This document shows positions 1 through 7,603 of a DNA stretch of 64,000 nucleotides, piece by piece. The notes below the pieces were generated by a model, which did no database searches, had not been told where the DNA came from, and saw nothing but the letters and a program-made list of their open reading frames with translations. The stretch is from assembly GCF_003664185.1 (NCBI RefSeq), contig NZ_RCCS01000006.1, positions 124,001-188,000 on the forward strand. Direction: 5' to 3'. The position numbers and the translations under genes were made by a program. The DNA comes from Tenacibaculum discolor. Lineage in GTDB: Bacteria; Bacteroidota; Bacteroidia; Flavobacteriales; Flavobacteriaceae. Numbering within the stretch: position 1 is the stretch's first letter; each line of letters begins with the position of its first letter.

Positions 1-135
1 TGGTAGTTTTTCCAAAGGCAGAAACCACTACAATTAGTTGGTTGTTTGCTGAAGCATTGGCAATGATTTGTACTACTTTTTCTATGTTTTTAGGGTTGGC
101 TACTGATGAACCACCAAATTTTAAAACGTTCATTT
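1..135 (-). CDS. thrA: Aspartokinase, N-terminus (partial, runs off left edge)
   Basis: The minus strand from an ATG at 135 reads MNVLKFGGSSVANPKNIEKV and continues to the window edge (45 codons seen). The K-F-G-G-S-S motif at the start is the ATP/aspartate-binding motif of the aspartokinase family, which phosphorylates aspartate as the first step towards threonine, lysine and methionine. The Thr-codon-rich leader just upstream argues that this is the threonine-operon enzyme; in Flavobacteria that is usually a fused aspartokinase/homoserine dehydrogenase. The fusion cannot be seen here because the rest is outside the window, so a stand-alone lysC-type kinase remains possible. Confidence 0.8.
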
Positions 136-243
136 TAAAAAGGATAATAAATTAAAAATAAGATTTTTTAAGCTATTTATCTGTTTTCAAGTCTTTTGAA
201 AAAATAAATATATACGGAATGATGATATGTATAGAAATAACCC

Positions 244-342
244 CTAAAGGGTTGTAGTAGTAATTGTAGTTGTTGTGCCAACAAAAGAAGCCGTAATACT
301 TACAGCTGGAATAGAGATAATATGTCTTTTGTTGTTAAACAT
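244..342 (-). CDS. thrL: Threonine operon leader peptide (32 aa)
   Basis: A small ORF starts at ATG 342 and stops with TAG at 244. Its C-terminal part reads GTTTTITTTTL: eight Thr and one Ile codon among the ten residues after Gly22. This is the composition expected of a leader that senses charged tRNA-Thr (and tRNA-Ile), and it sits about 110 bp upstream of the aspartokinase start. Translation of the Thr run would control transcription into thrA by ribosome stalling. A weak hairpin (AACCC/GGGTT, around 238-252) overlaps the last codons and the stop; I see no strong GC-rich terminator with a long T-run between leader and gene, so the attenuator itself is uncertain. The -7 promoter box ends only 5 nt before the ATG, so the transcript may be leaderless. 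Confidence 0.75.
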   Translation of the reverse strand: MFNNKRHIISIPAVSITASFVGTTTTITTTTL

Positions 343-347
343 TAAGC

Positions 348-377
348 CAAATGTATAAATTATGTTCTAAAAAACAA
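348..377 (-). promoter_or_regulatory. Promoter of the thr leader/thrA operon
   Basis: On the minus strand, TTG (377-375) is followed after exactly 19 bp by TACATTTG (355-348). This matches the Bacteroidota sigma-A consensus TTG-N19-TAnnTTTG at every defined position. Transcription should start at or within a few bases of the leader ATG at 342. The element lies inside the long direct repeat; in the second copy the -7 box has decayed to TGCATTTA. Confidence 0.75.
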
Positions 378-461
378 GAAAAGTTGTTGTTTTTTGCAAA
401 AAAAAATATTTGGATAGTACACATAACACAATCTTTTTGCTAAAAAAATAAGAAGAATTAC

Positions 462-587
462 ATCAGCTACCTGTGCCGTAGTGTTTTTGGAGCATGCCGT
501 GATATCAGCGACCCGTGCCGTGGTGTCTTCGGAGCGCGCCGTAATATCAACGACCCGTGCCGTGGTGTCTTCGAAGCATGCCGTGAT
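462..587. repeat. Three tandem 42-bp repeats plus a partial fourth
   Basis: Units at 462-503, 504-545 and 546-587, followed by a partial unit from 588 (ATCAGCGACTC). Each starts ATCAGC/ATCAAC and contains a GTGCCGT and a GC(A/G)(T/C)GCCGT core, and is clearly more GC-rich than the surroundings. There are no spacers between units, so this is not a CRISPR array. The second copy of the long repeat has a single unit at 7816-7857. Confidence 0.9.
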
Positions 588-804
588 ATCAGCGACTCAA
601 TAACGGGAGTATTCAATAAAGTGTGTCAACTTGGTTTTTGATTTTCTAAATAAGGTATCAGAGATCATTAATAACAAGTAAAACTACTTTTAGTATCTAA
701 ATAGTTGAGCTTATGGTATTCCGTAAGGAAATTAAATTATTATTAGTAAGTTCGTAAGAGTATAAACAAACATAAAATATAACTATAAACCTACCAAAAC
801 AGGT

Positions 805-832
805 GTATAACGATGTATTTTACATCTATATA
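805..832. repeat. Compact palindromic site before cassette A
   Basis: GTATAAC then GATGTA, a two-base loop, TACATC and CTATATA: a short palindrome bounded by GTATA and TATA(C). It has the outer boxes of the larger spacer palindromes at 1441-1548 and 3617-3725 but almost no central loop. The GTT that starts unit A follows at 838. Confidence 0.6.
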
Positions 833-837
833 AACAA

Positions 838-1447
838 GTTCTACGCAATTTGAAAAAAATTACAGAAAAATATAAAAATTTAGAAATCGAAATATTTGAT
901 GAAGATAACTTCGATTTGAATTCAGTTGATAATAAACGGATTTATGGAAGAATATATCCAACAGATTCTATATTAGAATATAATCCAACTACAAAACACG
1001 GAATTAGAATAATCCAGAACGGAATTGTAAAGCAGAGTGCTTTAATTATGGGATTTTCAGGAGCTACTGGAATTTACAAAAATTCATACCTGATTAAAAA
1101 TGGAAATTTATTTATCTGCTGTTCAAATGAAATTTATTCTCTGAATTTGAAAGACCTTTCTCTTAATTGGAAAAATGAATTTGATATAGCTACGTGTTTC
1201 GGAATTTATGAATTCTGTGAAGATTTTATTATTCACGGAGAATTAGAAATCAATAGAATTGACCAAAACGGAAATATAAAATGGTCTTTTGGAGCGAGAG
1301 ATATTTTTGTAAATCCAAATGGAAAAACTGAAATTGAAATAAATGAAAATCGGATAGAACTAATTGATTGGGAAGGTACTTTTTATGAGTTGAATGAAAA
1401 TGGAAAATTAGTAAAAGAAATAAAAACTGCGTAGAATACCATATAAC
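838..1447 (+). mobile_element. Cassette-like unit A (beta-propeller-like gene)
   Basis: Bounded by GTTCTACGCA at 838-847 and its inverted copy TGCGTAGAA at 1428-1436, followed by ATATAAC ending at 1447. One plus-strand ORF (850-1434) fills the unit, and its stop codon lies inside the right repeat. The same one-gene architecture with unit-specific inverted ends is seen in units B-E. No recombinase gene is present nearby, so mobility is inferred from architecture only. Confidence 0.6.
850..1434 (+). CDS. PQQ-like beta-propeller-type protein in cassette A
   Basis: A 194-residue cytoplasmic-looking protein (no signal peptide or membrane segment) with a TTG start; no ATG start is available close by. 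It contains repeated short beta-strand motifs ending in Trp, such as LSLNWKNEF and NGNIKWSF, and an aspartate/asparagine-rich turn pattern (NGNLFI, NENGKLV) that resembles blades of PQQ/WD-like propellers. At this length it could form only three or four blades, so it may be a partial propeller or an oligomer. I do not recognise a specific family and assign no function. It is the only gene in unit A and starts 12 bp after the unit boundary. Confidence 0.6.
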   Translation: MKKITEKYKNLEIEIFDEDNFDLNSVDNKRIYGRIYPTDSILEYNPTTKHGIRIIQNGIVKQSALIMGFSGATGIYKNSYLIKNGNLFICCSNEIYSLNLKDLSLNWKNEFDIATCFGIYEFCEDFIIHGELEINRIDQNGNIKWSFGARDIFVNPNGKTEIEINENRIELIDWEGTFYELNENGKLVKEIKTA

Positions 1448-1548
1448 AACAATTGCGGCTTTGTGTCCTGCGGACACAACCGCGCAAGCATAAAAGTCGG
1501 TAATTTTAACTATCTTAGTTTCTAATCAATCCGCAACTGATTGTTATA
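1441..1548. repeat. attC-like palindromic spacer between units A and B
   Basis: Left arm ATATAACAACAATTGCGG (1441-1458) and right arm CCGCAACTGATTGTTATA (1531-1548) are near-perfect inverted repeats. Inside the left half is a strong hairpin, TTGTGTCC (1461-1468) with GGACACAA (1472-1479). The outer boxes end in AAC and start in GTT, as the R boxes of integron attC sites do, although the rest departs from the attC consensus. Folded as single strand it would give one long imperfect hairpin. Confidence 0.65.
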
Positions 1549-1555
1549 CAAGACC

Positions 1556-3613
1556 GTTGCCACCAATACGAAAAAAATCACCCTTGAAATGAAAATTGAG
1601 AATATCAGCATACAAAATTTTAAAACATTTGGACTTGAAAAAATCGAATTTTCATTCAATGACTTAACATCCCTAATTGGAGAAAATAGTGTAGGTAAAT
1701 CTAATGTTCTTGAAGCATTAGACTTATTTTTTAATTTTTCAAAGACAAAAATTTCTACAAAAAGTTATCATCATAATGATTATTCTCAACCAATAGTTAT
1801 AACAGTAAAGTTTAAAAAATTAAACGAAGATGAACTTACAACATTTAAGACACATTTAGATGACCAAAATGACTTAACAATAACTCAATACATTGAGGCT
1901 ATTTCAAAAGAAGATGGAGTTGAGTTAAAAGACGCTTCAATTGAGGATATAGATTTTATAGAATCAAAACACGGAACAAAACAAATACCAACTGAAGAAT
2001 ATCTTTGGACAGTTGCTGACAAAAAACCAACAAAAGCTAATCTAAAAAAATGGTGGAAATCAGACTTAAAGATTGGAGATTTTGACTTCAAAACTCTTTT
2101 TGAAAGTGAAGAAGAACCAACACAAGAAGAATTTCTGAATAAACTAATTCAATTAAATGAAGAGCGTTATGATGAAATTCCTAAAGAACAAATAACTGGT
2201 GATGAAAAAGTTTTGGGATGGAAAAGTAAGTTAAAAGCTAATCTTCCCAAATTCTTTTACATACCAGCAATCAAAAATTTATCAGAAGATTTAAAGGTCA
2301 CAAAAACAAGTGCTTTAGGCGAATTGATTAATTGGCTTTCAAGTTCAGTCTCGACAGAAATCAAACAAGAATTTAAGACAAAAACTGATGCTCTAGTAAA
2401 AGAGCTAATTGAAAAAATTGACACGACAGAAGAAGGAGAATCGAAAATTGAAAAAATAAATAAAGCTCTAAACGACAACATAGGTTTTGATATTGGCTGT
2501 TCACTTGAATTAAAATTTGGTTCGCCAGAAATCCAAGACGTAGTTTTTCCTCAACCAAAAGTATTCGCTAATGATGGTTATGATTCAGAACTTACAGAAA
2601 AAGGGCACGGAATTCAAAGACTAGCACTATTTTCATTATTAAGAACTTACAATACGTTCGATTTTGGAAAGAAAACTAATGAAAGCAATATAATTATTGG
2701 CATAGAAGAACCTGAAATATATTTACATCCACCATTAAAAAGGGCAACTTACAACCTTTTAAAAGAAATTTCAGAGGGAAATGACCAAGTAGTTTATACT
2801 ACACACGATAGTCTGTTTATATCAGTAGATAATTTTGACCAAATAAGACTTTTTAGAAAGTCTTCCGAAGAAAATCCAAAAACAGTTTCTCACGAATTAA
2901 GTGTTCAACAAATCATTAATCATTATTACAACATTTATGGAATTGTAATAGATGAATTAAGTATTAGACACAGATTTCATCATCTTATTGACGAAACAAA
3001 GAATGAGGGGTTTTTCGCAAAGAAAATAATATTAATTGAAGGAGAAACTGAGAAATATTCATTACCAAATTATTTTAAAACTAAAGGTTTTGATATTGAT
3101 ACTAATCGAATTTCATTGATAAATGCTGGTTCAGTTGATACAATTTCATATTTATTACTTTTATTTAACGAATTTAGAATTCCTTGCTATGTGATTTTTG
3201 ATGGCGACAAACCGACCAATCCTGTTGAGGAATTAACGGGCGATTATCGAAAAAATGCAATCAATAAGTCTAGAAGGAATAAAGAAATACTTCAAATGCT
3301 TGGACAAGAAACAACAGATGAGTTATTCTTTTTTCCACCAACAAGTATAAACTCAAATTTTTCTATTTGGGAACAAGATTTTGAGCAAGAGTTTCATCAA
3401 AACATAGAGAATTACGATGAGATTAAGGCAGAAGCTAAAGACTTGTATAGTAGTGATAGTAAGCCATTAACAGCTAGGTATTTTTCGGAGAAAATTTGTA
3501 AGACACCAGAATTGATTGACGGCAAAATAGACGCTTTAATTGAGCAAATAACTAAACTGGAATGGTCTGAGTCAATAATTGACAGAGTTGCTGAATAAAG
3601 TACTGGTGGCAAC
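1556..3613 (+). mobile_element. Cassette-like unit B (OLD nuclease gene)
   Basis: Left end GTTGCCACCA (1556-1565) and right end TGGTGGCAAC (3604-3613) are perfect 10-bp inverted repeats. They lie 23 bp before the ATG and 5 bp after the stop of the single gene. The flanks are also mirror images: TTATACAAGACC before, AATGTATAA after. Confidence 0.65.
1589..3598 (+). CDS. OLD-family ATPase/TOPRIM nuclease (class 1-like)
   Basis: 669 residues from the ATG at 1589. This start is preferred over an in-frame TTG at 1541, which lies inside the spacer palindrome. The N-terminal half is an ABC/SMC-type ATPase: Walker A GENSVGKS (residues 31-38), a signature-like LTEKGHGIQRLAL (~334-346) and Walker B IIIGIEEPEIYLHP (~368-381), followed by a TTHD switch. 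The C-terminal part is a TOPRIM domain: KKIILIEGETEKY (~478-490) with the first acidic residue and VIFDGDKP (~533-540) with the D-x-D metal motif. OLD proteins are ATP-driven DNA nucleases, and several act in phage exclusion. No UvrD-type helicase follows, so this is not a Gabija (GajAB) pair but a stand-alone class 1 enzyme. A defence role is inference. Confidence 0.9.
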   Translation: MKIENISIQNFKTFGLEKIEFSFNDLTSLIGENSVGKSNVLEALDLFFNFSKTKISTKSYHHNDYSQPIVITVKFKKLNEDELTTFKTHLDDQNDLTITQYIEAISKEDGVELKDASIEDIDFIESKHGTKQIPTEEYLWTVADKKPTKANLKKWWKSDLKIGDFDFKTLFESEEEPTQEEFLNKLIQLNEERYDEIPKEQITGDEKVLGWKSKLKANLPKFFYIPAIKNLSEDLKVTKTSALGELINWLSSSVSTEIKQEFKTKTDALVKELIEKIDTTEEGESKIEKINKALNDNIGFDIGCSLELKFGSPEIQDVVFPQPKVFANDGYDSELTEKGHGIQRLALFSLLRTYNTFDFGKKTNESNIIIGIEEPEIYLHPPLKRATYNLLKEISEGNDQVVYTTHDSLFISVDNFDQIRLFRKSSEENPKTVSHELSVQQIINHYYNIYGIVIDELSIRHRFHHLIDETKNEGFFAKKIILIEGETEKYSLPNYFKTKGFDIDTNRISLINAGSVDTISYLLLLFNEFRIPCYVIFDGDKPTNPVEELTGDYRKNAINKSRRNKEILQMLGQETTDELFFFPPTSINSNFSIWEQDFEQEFHQNIENYDEIKAEAKDLYSSDSKPLTARYFSEKICKTPELIDGKIDALIEQITKLEWSESIIDRVAE

Positions 3614-3616
3614 AAT

Positions 3617-3725
3617 GTATAAAAATAATAGCGGTTTAATCGCTAAAACGCAAGTAAGCAAATATGAAAAAGGTCTGTGTTTAACCGAAAAGTTAGGGTT
3701 TCAAAATCCGCTACTATTCTTATAC
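3617..3725. repeat. attC-like palindromic spacer after unit B
   Basis: Left arm GTATAAAAATAATAGCGG (3617-3634) pairs with right arm CCGCTACTATTCTTATAC (3708-3725), 16 of 18 positions. The middle also contains GCGGTTTAATCGC. The element is the same length class (~110 bp) as the spacer at 1441-1548, shares its GCGG...CCGC inner limits, and is bounded by GTATAA and TTATAC. Confidence 0.7.
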
Positions 3726-3731
3726 TTGACC

Positions 3732-3863
3732 GTTGTAACCAATTTGAAAAACAAAGTAAATTTAAATTGTAATGGACATATGATAAAAAAGTATTGAATA
3801 AATTTCAGACTTAATGTCAACAACAAAACTTTGAGTTTTTTAGTAGAATTTATGAAGTCAACA
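3732..3863. other. Possible remnant of a sixth cassette; otherwise no gene
   Basis: Directly after the spacer, GTTGTAACC (3732-3740) stands where the left end of the next unit is expected (same 6-bp offset from TTATAC as in unit B). No plus-strand gene and no matching GGTTACAAC right end follow, so the unit appears to have been truncated. The remaining bases up to 3863 are AT-rich with no feature I can support. Confidence 0.35.
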
Positions 3864-4109
3864 TTAATTATTTTGTTTTTTCTTTTTAATGTATTGATAG
3901 ATGTAATGAAAAGGTAGTGATAGAAAAGTTCCGATAGTTGAAGCTACTCCTAAATACAATAACAAAATAATAAACTCACCTAAGCCTGTACAAAAACTAC
4001 ATTTACCAGAGATATATTTTTCATGCCATATAATTATAGCAATTATATCAAAGAAAACAATACCATATATCACATGTGTACAACCAAAACTATCACTTTT
4101 TTTATTCAT
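3864..4109 (-). CDS. Small two-pass membrane protein, possible immunity partner
   Basis: 81 residues from ATG 4109; a longer frame exists upstream but would run into the preceding lipoprotein gene, whose stop ends at 4111. Two hydrophobic segments are visible (residues ~13-28, VIYGIVFFDIIAIIIW, and ~45-65, EFIILLLYLGVASTIG), with a short C-K/S-F-C motif between them and a Lys-rich tail. It is the third gene of a minus-strand operon PAAR-lipase, lipoprotein, this gene. In such effector loci the genes after the toxin are often immunity proteins. I do not recognise the family; the role is positional inference. Confidence 0.6.
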   Translation of the reverse strand: MNKKSDSFGCTHVIYGIVFFDIIAIIIWHEKYISGKCSFCTGLGEFIILLLYLGVASTIGTFLSLPFHYIYQYIKKKKQNN

Positions 4110-4110
4110 G

Positions 4111-5142
4111 TTAATTTTTTTTCTCTTTTTCGGAATATGATTTATACTCAGGTAATTCTTTGTAATTTTTAGGTCGTATGGCATAAAAACCAGCAAAGGA
4201 TTTATCAGGATAAGTTTGTCTAGGTAATTGTTCTATAAAAAAAACTTCGTCGCTACCACCTAATTCTTTAGGTATTTGATATATATTCATATCAGCATTA
4301 AACCCCATGGCACCATAACGTCTAAATTTTAAGATGTCACCTTGTGGTAAATGTAATTCGAACATGTAATAACCAGAAGAAAAACTAATAGGGTTTAAAC
4401 CACTACTTTTTTGTTTGTCCATTTCTACATATTCTGCTAATTGTAGGGTTTTGTTTTCTAATAAGTTATCAAAGACTTCAGGAATTTTTACCATACGTAC
4501 TTCTTCGGGGACTATTTTGAAAGGGTATTGTTTTTTTATATCAATATTTAACTCTTTTGCTTTTTTATAAGTTTGAATTAAATACCACTTTTCTTTGATT
4601 TTAAAATAATAATCATAAGAGTCAATATGTACATATGAGGCATCTAAATATAGTTCTTTGAACTTTTGTAACCATTCTCTTTTTTCTACATTTTTGAAAT
4701 TATAATCTAAAGGATCTTTAATTTCTTTATTTAAAAAAGGGTCTATATATTTATTTAAAGTAGTGTCATTATTAATGAGCCAGTTTCCATATGTTTTATA
4801 CCCAGACATAGTACCATCTATTAGTGTTTCAGAAGATAAACCTATGCCTAATAGGTTTCCGAAAAAATTTACTTTTATTCTTTTAGACTTTTCTTTTTCT
4901 TTACCTATTACAGATAAAAATAGTTGTTTTTGTTCAGCTAATTTCTCTTCAATTACAGAGTGCTCATTAAACAACGTAATTACATCATAATTTTCTGTTC
5001 CTTGATGCTTATGTAAATCTTGATATTCTGTATATTCTTTTTCCATTTTTTGTATAGCTTTTTTCTTTTTTAAATAATTACAACTAGAACTAGTTAACAA
5101 AAGCAAACAAATAGCACTAATTTTTATTTTTACTTTCATCAT
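4111..5142 (-). CDS. Lipoprotein, probable immunity protein of the PAAR-lipase
   Basis: Reads MMKVKIKISAICLLLLTSSS followed by Cys: a type II signal peptide with lipobox LTSSSC, so the mature protein is probably anchored in the cell envelope. About 344 residues from the ATG at 5142 (or 341 from the adjacent ATG at 5139); in-frame codons further upstream are less likely because they precede the signal sequence. The mature part is soluble and begins with a Lys/Glu-rich segment. The gene overlaps the end of the upstream PAAR-lipase gene by about 26 bp, which implies coupled translation. Periplasm-facing lipoproteins encoded straight after lipase effectors are typical immunity proteins of type VI secretion lipases; this role is inferred, not shown by a known domain. 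Confidence 0.7.
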   Translation of the reverse strand: MMKVKIKISAICLLLLTSSSCNYLKKKKAIQKMEKEYTEYQDLHKHQGTENYDVITLFNEHSVIEEKLAEQKQLFLSVIGKEKEKSKRIKVNFFGNLLGIGLSSETLIDGTMSGYKTYGNWLINNDTTLNKYIDPFLNKEIKDPLDYNFKNVEKREWLQKFKELYLDASYVHIDSYDYYFKIKEKWYLIQTYKKAKELNIDIKKQYPFKIVPEEVRMVKIPEVFDNLLENKTLQLAEYVEMDKQKSSGLNPISFSSGYYMFELHLPQGDILKFRRYGAMGFNADMNIYQIPKELGGSDEVFFIEQLPRQTYPDKSFAGFYAIRPKNYKELPEYKSYSEKEKKN

Positions 5143-7549
5143 ATAACTTAGATTCATAACTTTTCTTTTTGTGTACGTATGCTTTGATAACATTATTTAT
5201 ATATTCTGTGTCAGCAATAGAAGAATCAATAAGTTTATCTTTTAGTTCTTCAACTTTCTTTTTTTCTTGTTTTCGTTTTTCTTCATCTGTTAGCTCTTTT
5301 CCAAGTTCTACTTTATATTTCATTCTATAGAATTTATCTTTTCCAGCATTTTTTATACGTTCAAATATAGAAGTATTACCGTACTGGTCATTAAAACTAC
5401 CACTTTTATCTTGTAATAATTTTGTGTGCAAAACATGTCCTACAGGAGCAAAGTGAGCATATAAATCAGCACTTTGTAATGGAGCGTATTGTAGTAGCAT
5501 ATTTTGATAAGTTACATAGGCTAAATTGTATAGAATGATAGCATACTTTTCGTCGCTAGAATATCTCCATTTACGAGTTAGGTGTTTAGGTATCTTAATA
5601 GGAGTTTTAAAATGTCCTTCAAATAAATTTATAAGGTTAGTTTTGATCGTTTTATTTTTATAACTAGCAATTAGTTTTTTGTATAACGCTATTTTTTTAT
5701 GATTGTTTTCTATAAATGTATAGGTTCCAATTAAAAGATCACCAACAGTATCTGCGACAAACTTATGGTTAGTGTACTTTTGGTAGTTTGATTTAGCTAG
5801 TTTAAAGGCATTCATAGCTACTCCCCAACGTATGGCTACTCTACTATAGCCCTTCCAATGTACACCATGCATTTGTTGACTTACAGTGGGGGAGTCTAAT
5901 TTTTCTAAAGCATCGTAATCGTAACGTTCTTCAGCTACATAAGGAGGAACAACAACATAGCCACTTTCAGCTCCATACATAGATAAATCAATGATTTTTT
6001 TATTTTGTTGTGTTTGGTAATACGAAGGAATACTATCTTGTTTATGAAAATATTCAGCACTAAATAACGTTTTATCCCTTTTAGGATGACAGGCACTTTT
6101 TATTTCTGGTATATCTCCATCTATAGTTACTAAATCACCTCTGTCGTTTGGAAAAGTAAATTGTACAGCCCTACTTTTATAAGCATTCCAATCGTAACAA
6201 ATAGCTTTTACATGTTCAAATAAACCTCGTTTGTTAAAAACCTTTTTATATTTAGGACTATATAATTCAGAAATAGCACTTAAAAATTTATGTCCGCTAT
6301 CTTCATTTTCTCCCCTAAGTACAGCATTTTTGTAAACCATGTACTCTTGTGTTTTTTTCTTAATAAGACTATCGTAGTTTTTCCCATATAATCCTTTAGG
6401 TTGATGTACTCCCAAGAAAATAGTATTTATGGCTACTTTTTTCCATCCCATTTCGTTAGCATATTTAATAATACCTAGTTTTACACCTGCTGCCATACAC
6501 GCACCTTGACTATGACCAACAATAGTTACGGGTTTATAATGTGGTGAATAACTTTCTATTTGAGGAGATTCTTCTTTTTTTACCTCAACTTTTTCTTTTT
6601 TTATGAGTTTCCAATTATAACGAGCCCATTCATACCCCAAGGCAATACCATGATCAACTCTATGTGCTCCGCTACTTCCTAGCCCATGTGAACCGTTTAT
6701 GTAGTGCACTCTACCTTCTGCATTAAAGTATTTGGCGTAGGTTTCTGTAGCTTTGTAGTCATTAGCAATATCATTCCAGTAACCATAATATTTACTTTCG
6801 GGAGTTTTAAAAATTAACGTATTAGGATTTCTAAACTTTTCTTCAACTATTTTTCTAAATTTACTTCTGTGCAGGTCTTTTTTACGTTGTTCGGCAGTAT
6901 AATAATCATCATGATCAGTACGCTTATATTCATTAGTGTTTTCACCTCTTGAGGTAAACCAACCTGGTTTATCAGGGTTTAAATCCATTATAGCATTCCA
7001 GTGTGATTCGCTGTTTGTTTTAAAGTCGCTTAAATAACCATTTATAAAAATAATTTCACCTTGTAATTTTGGGAGTTCTTTTTCTTTTTTTTCTTGCTCT
7101 TGTTGCTCAGCAAGTTCTTTTATTTTTTGTTGATTGGCTTCAGCTTGTTTAAGCATTCTTGTGTTACCAGTAAAAGCAGCCCCAATTCTGTCTTTAAAAC
7201 TAATATCAGGAAATGGAATTTGATCAATAGGCATCACTACAGTTGATTGTGGTGAGCTACTACTAACAAGAACATTATTCTCTCCAGAAGTAATAGTTCC
7301 CCCATGTGCAGTCATATCACCTATACATACTATAGGTTTACCATTAGCAAGTATGCTTGGGTTTCCAGTGACTATAGTATCTATACCTACATTACATGTA
7401 CACATGCTACCAATAGTTGCCACAGGTTTACCGTTAATTAAAATATTTTGCTCTCCTTGGGTAACAGGTCCTCCAACATGAGGTGTAGACCCACTACACA
7501 TTGGACATTGGTGATTACTACCTAGAGTTACAACTGGTTTTTTAGACAT
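5117..7549 (-). CDS. PAAR-domain lipase, probable type VI secretion effector
   Basis: 810 residues. Residues 1-95 form a PAAR-like (DUF4280-type) spike-tip domain with repeating VxxGxxxVxxxGxP elements (LINGKPVATIGSMCTC, LANGKPIVCIGDMTAHGG). A charged Gln/Glu/Lys linker (~130-165) leads into an alpha/beta-hydrolase region that starts with GEIIFINGYLSDF. The nucleophile elbow is GHSQG with Ser347, and a His in PVGHVLH (~residue 700) may complete the triad. There is no signal peptide, as expected for a protein delivered on a T6SS spike. Probable activity: phospholipase on the target cell. The gene leads the operon with the lipoprotein and small membrane gene. No T6SS core genes are in the window, so delivery is inferred from the PAAR domain. 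Confidence 0.8.
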   Translation of the reverse strand: MSKKPVVTLGSNHQCPMCSGSTPHVGGPVTQGEQNILINGKPVATIGSMCTCNVGIDTIVTGNPSILANGKPIVCIGDMTAHGGTITSGENNVLVSSSSPQSTVVMPIDQIPFPDISFKDRIGAAFTGNTRMLKQAEANQQKIKELAEQQEQEKKEKELPKLQGEIIFINGYLSDFKTNSESHWNAIMDLNPDKPGWFTSRGENTNEYKRTDHDDYYTAEQRKKDLHRSKFRKIVEEKFRNPNTLIFKTPESKYYGYWNDIANDYKATETYAKYFNAEGRVHYINGSHGLGSSGAHRVDHGIALGYEWARYNWKLIKKEKVEVKKEESPQIESYSPHYKPVTIVGHSQGACMAAGVKLGIIKYANEMGWKKVAINTIFLGVHQPKGLYGKNYDSLIKKKTQEYMVYKNAVLRGENEDSGHKFLSAISELYSPKYKKVFNKRGLFEHVKAICYDWNAYKSRAVQFTFPNDRGDLVTIDGDIPEIKSACHPKRDKTLFSAEYFHKQDSIPSYYQTQQNKKIIDLSMYGAESGYVVVPPYVAEERYDYDALEKLDSPTVSQQMHGVHWKGYSRVAIRWGVAMNAFKLAKSNYQKYTNHKFVADTVGDLLIGTYTFIENNHKKIALYKKLIASYKNKTIKTNLINLFEGHFKTPIKIPKHLTRKWRYSSDEKYAIILYNLAYVTYQNMLLQYAPLQSADLYAHFAPVGHVLHTKLLQDKSGSFNDQYGNTSIFERIKNAGKDKFYRMKYKVELGKELTDEEKRKQEKKKVEELKDKLIDSSIADTEYINNVIKAYVHKKKSYESKLYDESKNKN

Positions 7550-7603
7550 AGCTTTTTGTTTTTTGCGAACTAAAATAATAAAAAAGTGTTAATTATCAGT
7601 TGT

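Larger units (their letters stand above)
320..837. repeat. Long direct repeat, copy 1
   Basis: About 518 bp that recur at 7674-8106 in the same orientation with high identity (differences are scattered single bases and short indels). The copies differ mainly in the number of 42-bp units they contain (three plus a partial here, one plus a partial there). The repeat starts inside the leader-peptide region and ends at a compact palindrome just before the GTT that opens a cassette-like unit. There is no gene between 343 and 849; the stretch holds only this repeat. Confidence 0.9.

Noticed and set aside
462..600. CRISPR array
   Set aside because: The 42-bp units are contiguous with no unique spacers, only three exist, and there are no cas genes.
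443..600. Peptide encoded by the 42-bp repeats (42 is a multiple of three and both strands are open across the units)
   Set aside because: Neither strand has a usable start codon in the open frame, and the minus-strand frame is preceded directly by a stop.
1541..1588. Upstream TTG start for the OLD nuclease
   Set aside because: It lies inside the right arm of the spacer palindrome and before the cassette end; family alignment begins at the ATG at 1589.
1589..3598. Gabija (GajA) defence nuclease
   Set aside because: No UvrD-like GajB gene follows; the next element is the cassette end and spacer.
3579..3797. A 72-codon plus-strand frame overlapping the end of the OLD gene
   Set aside because: It runs through the cassette end and the palindromic spacer, has no family resemblance, and starts inside the OLD reading frame; it is a chance frame across a repeat.
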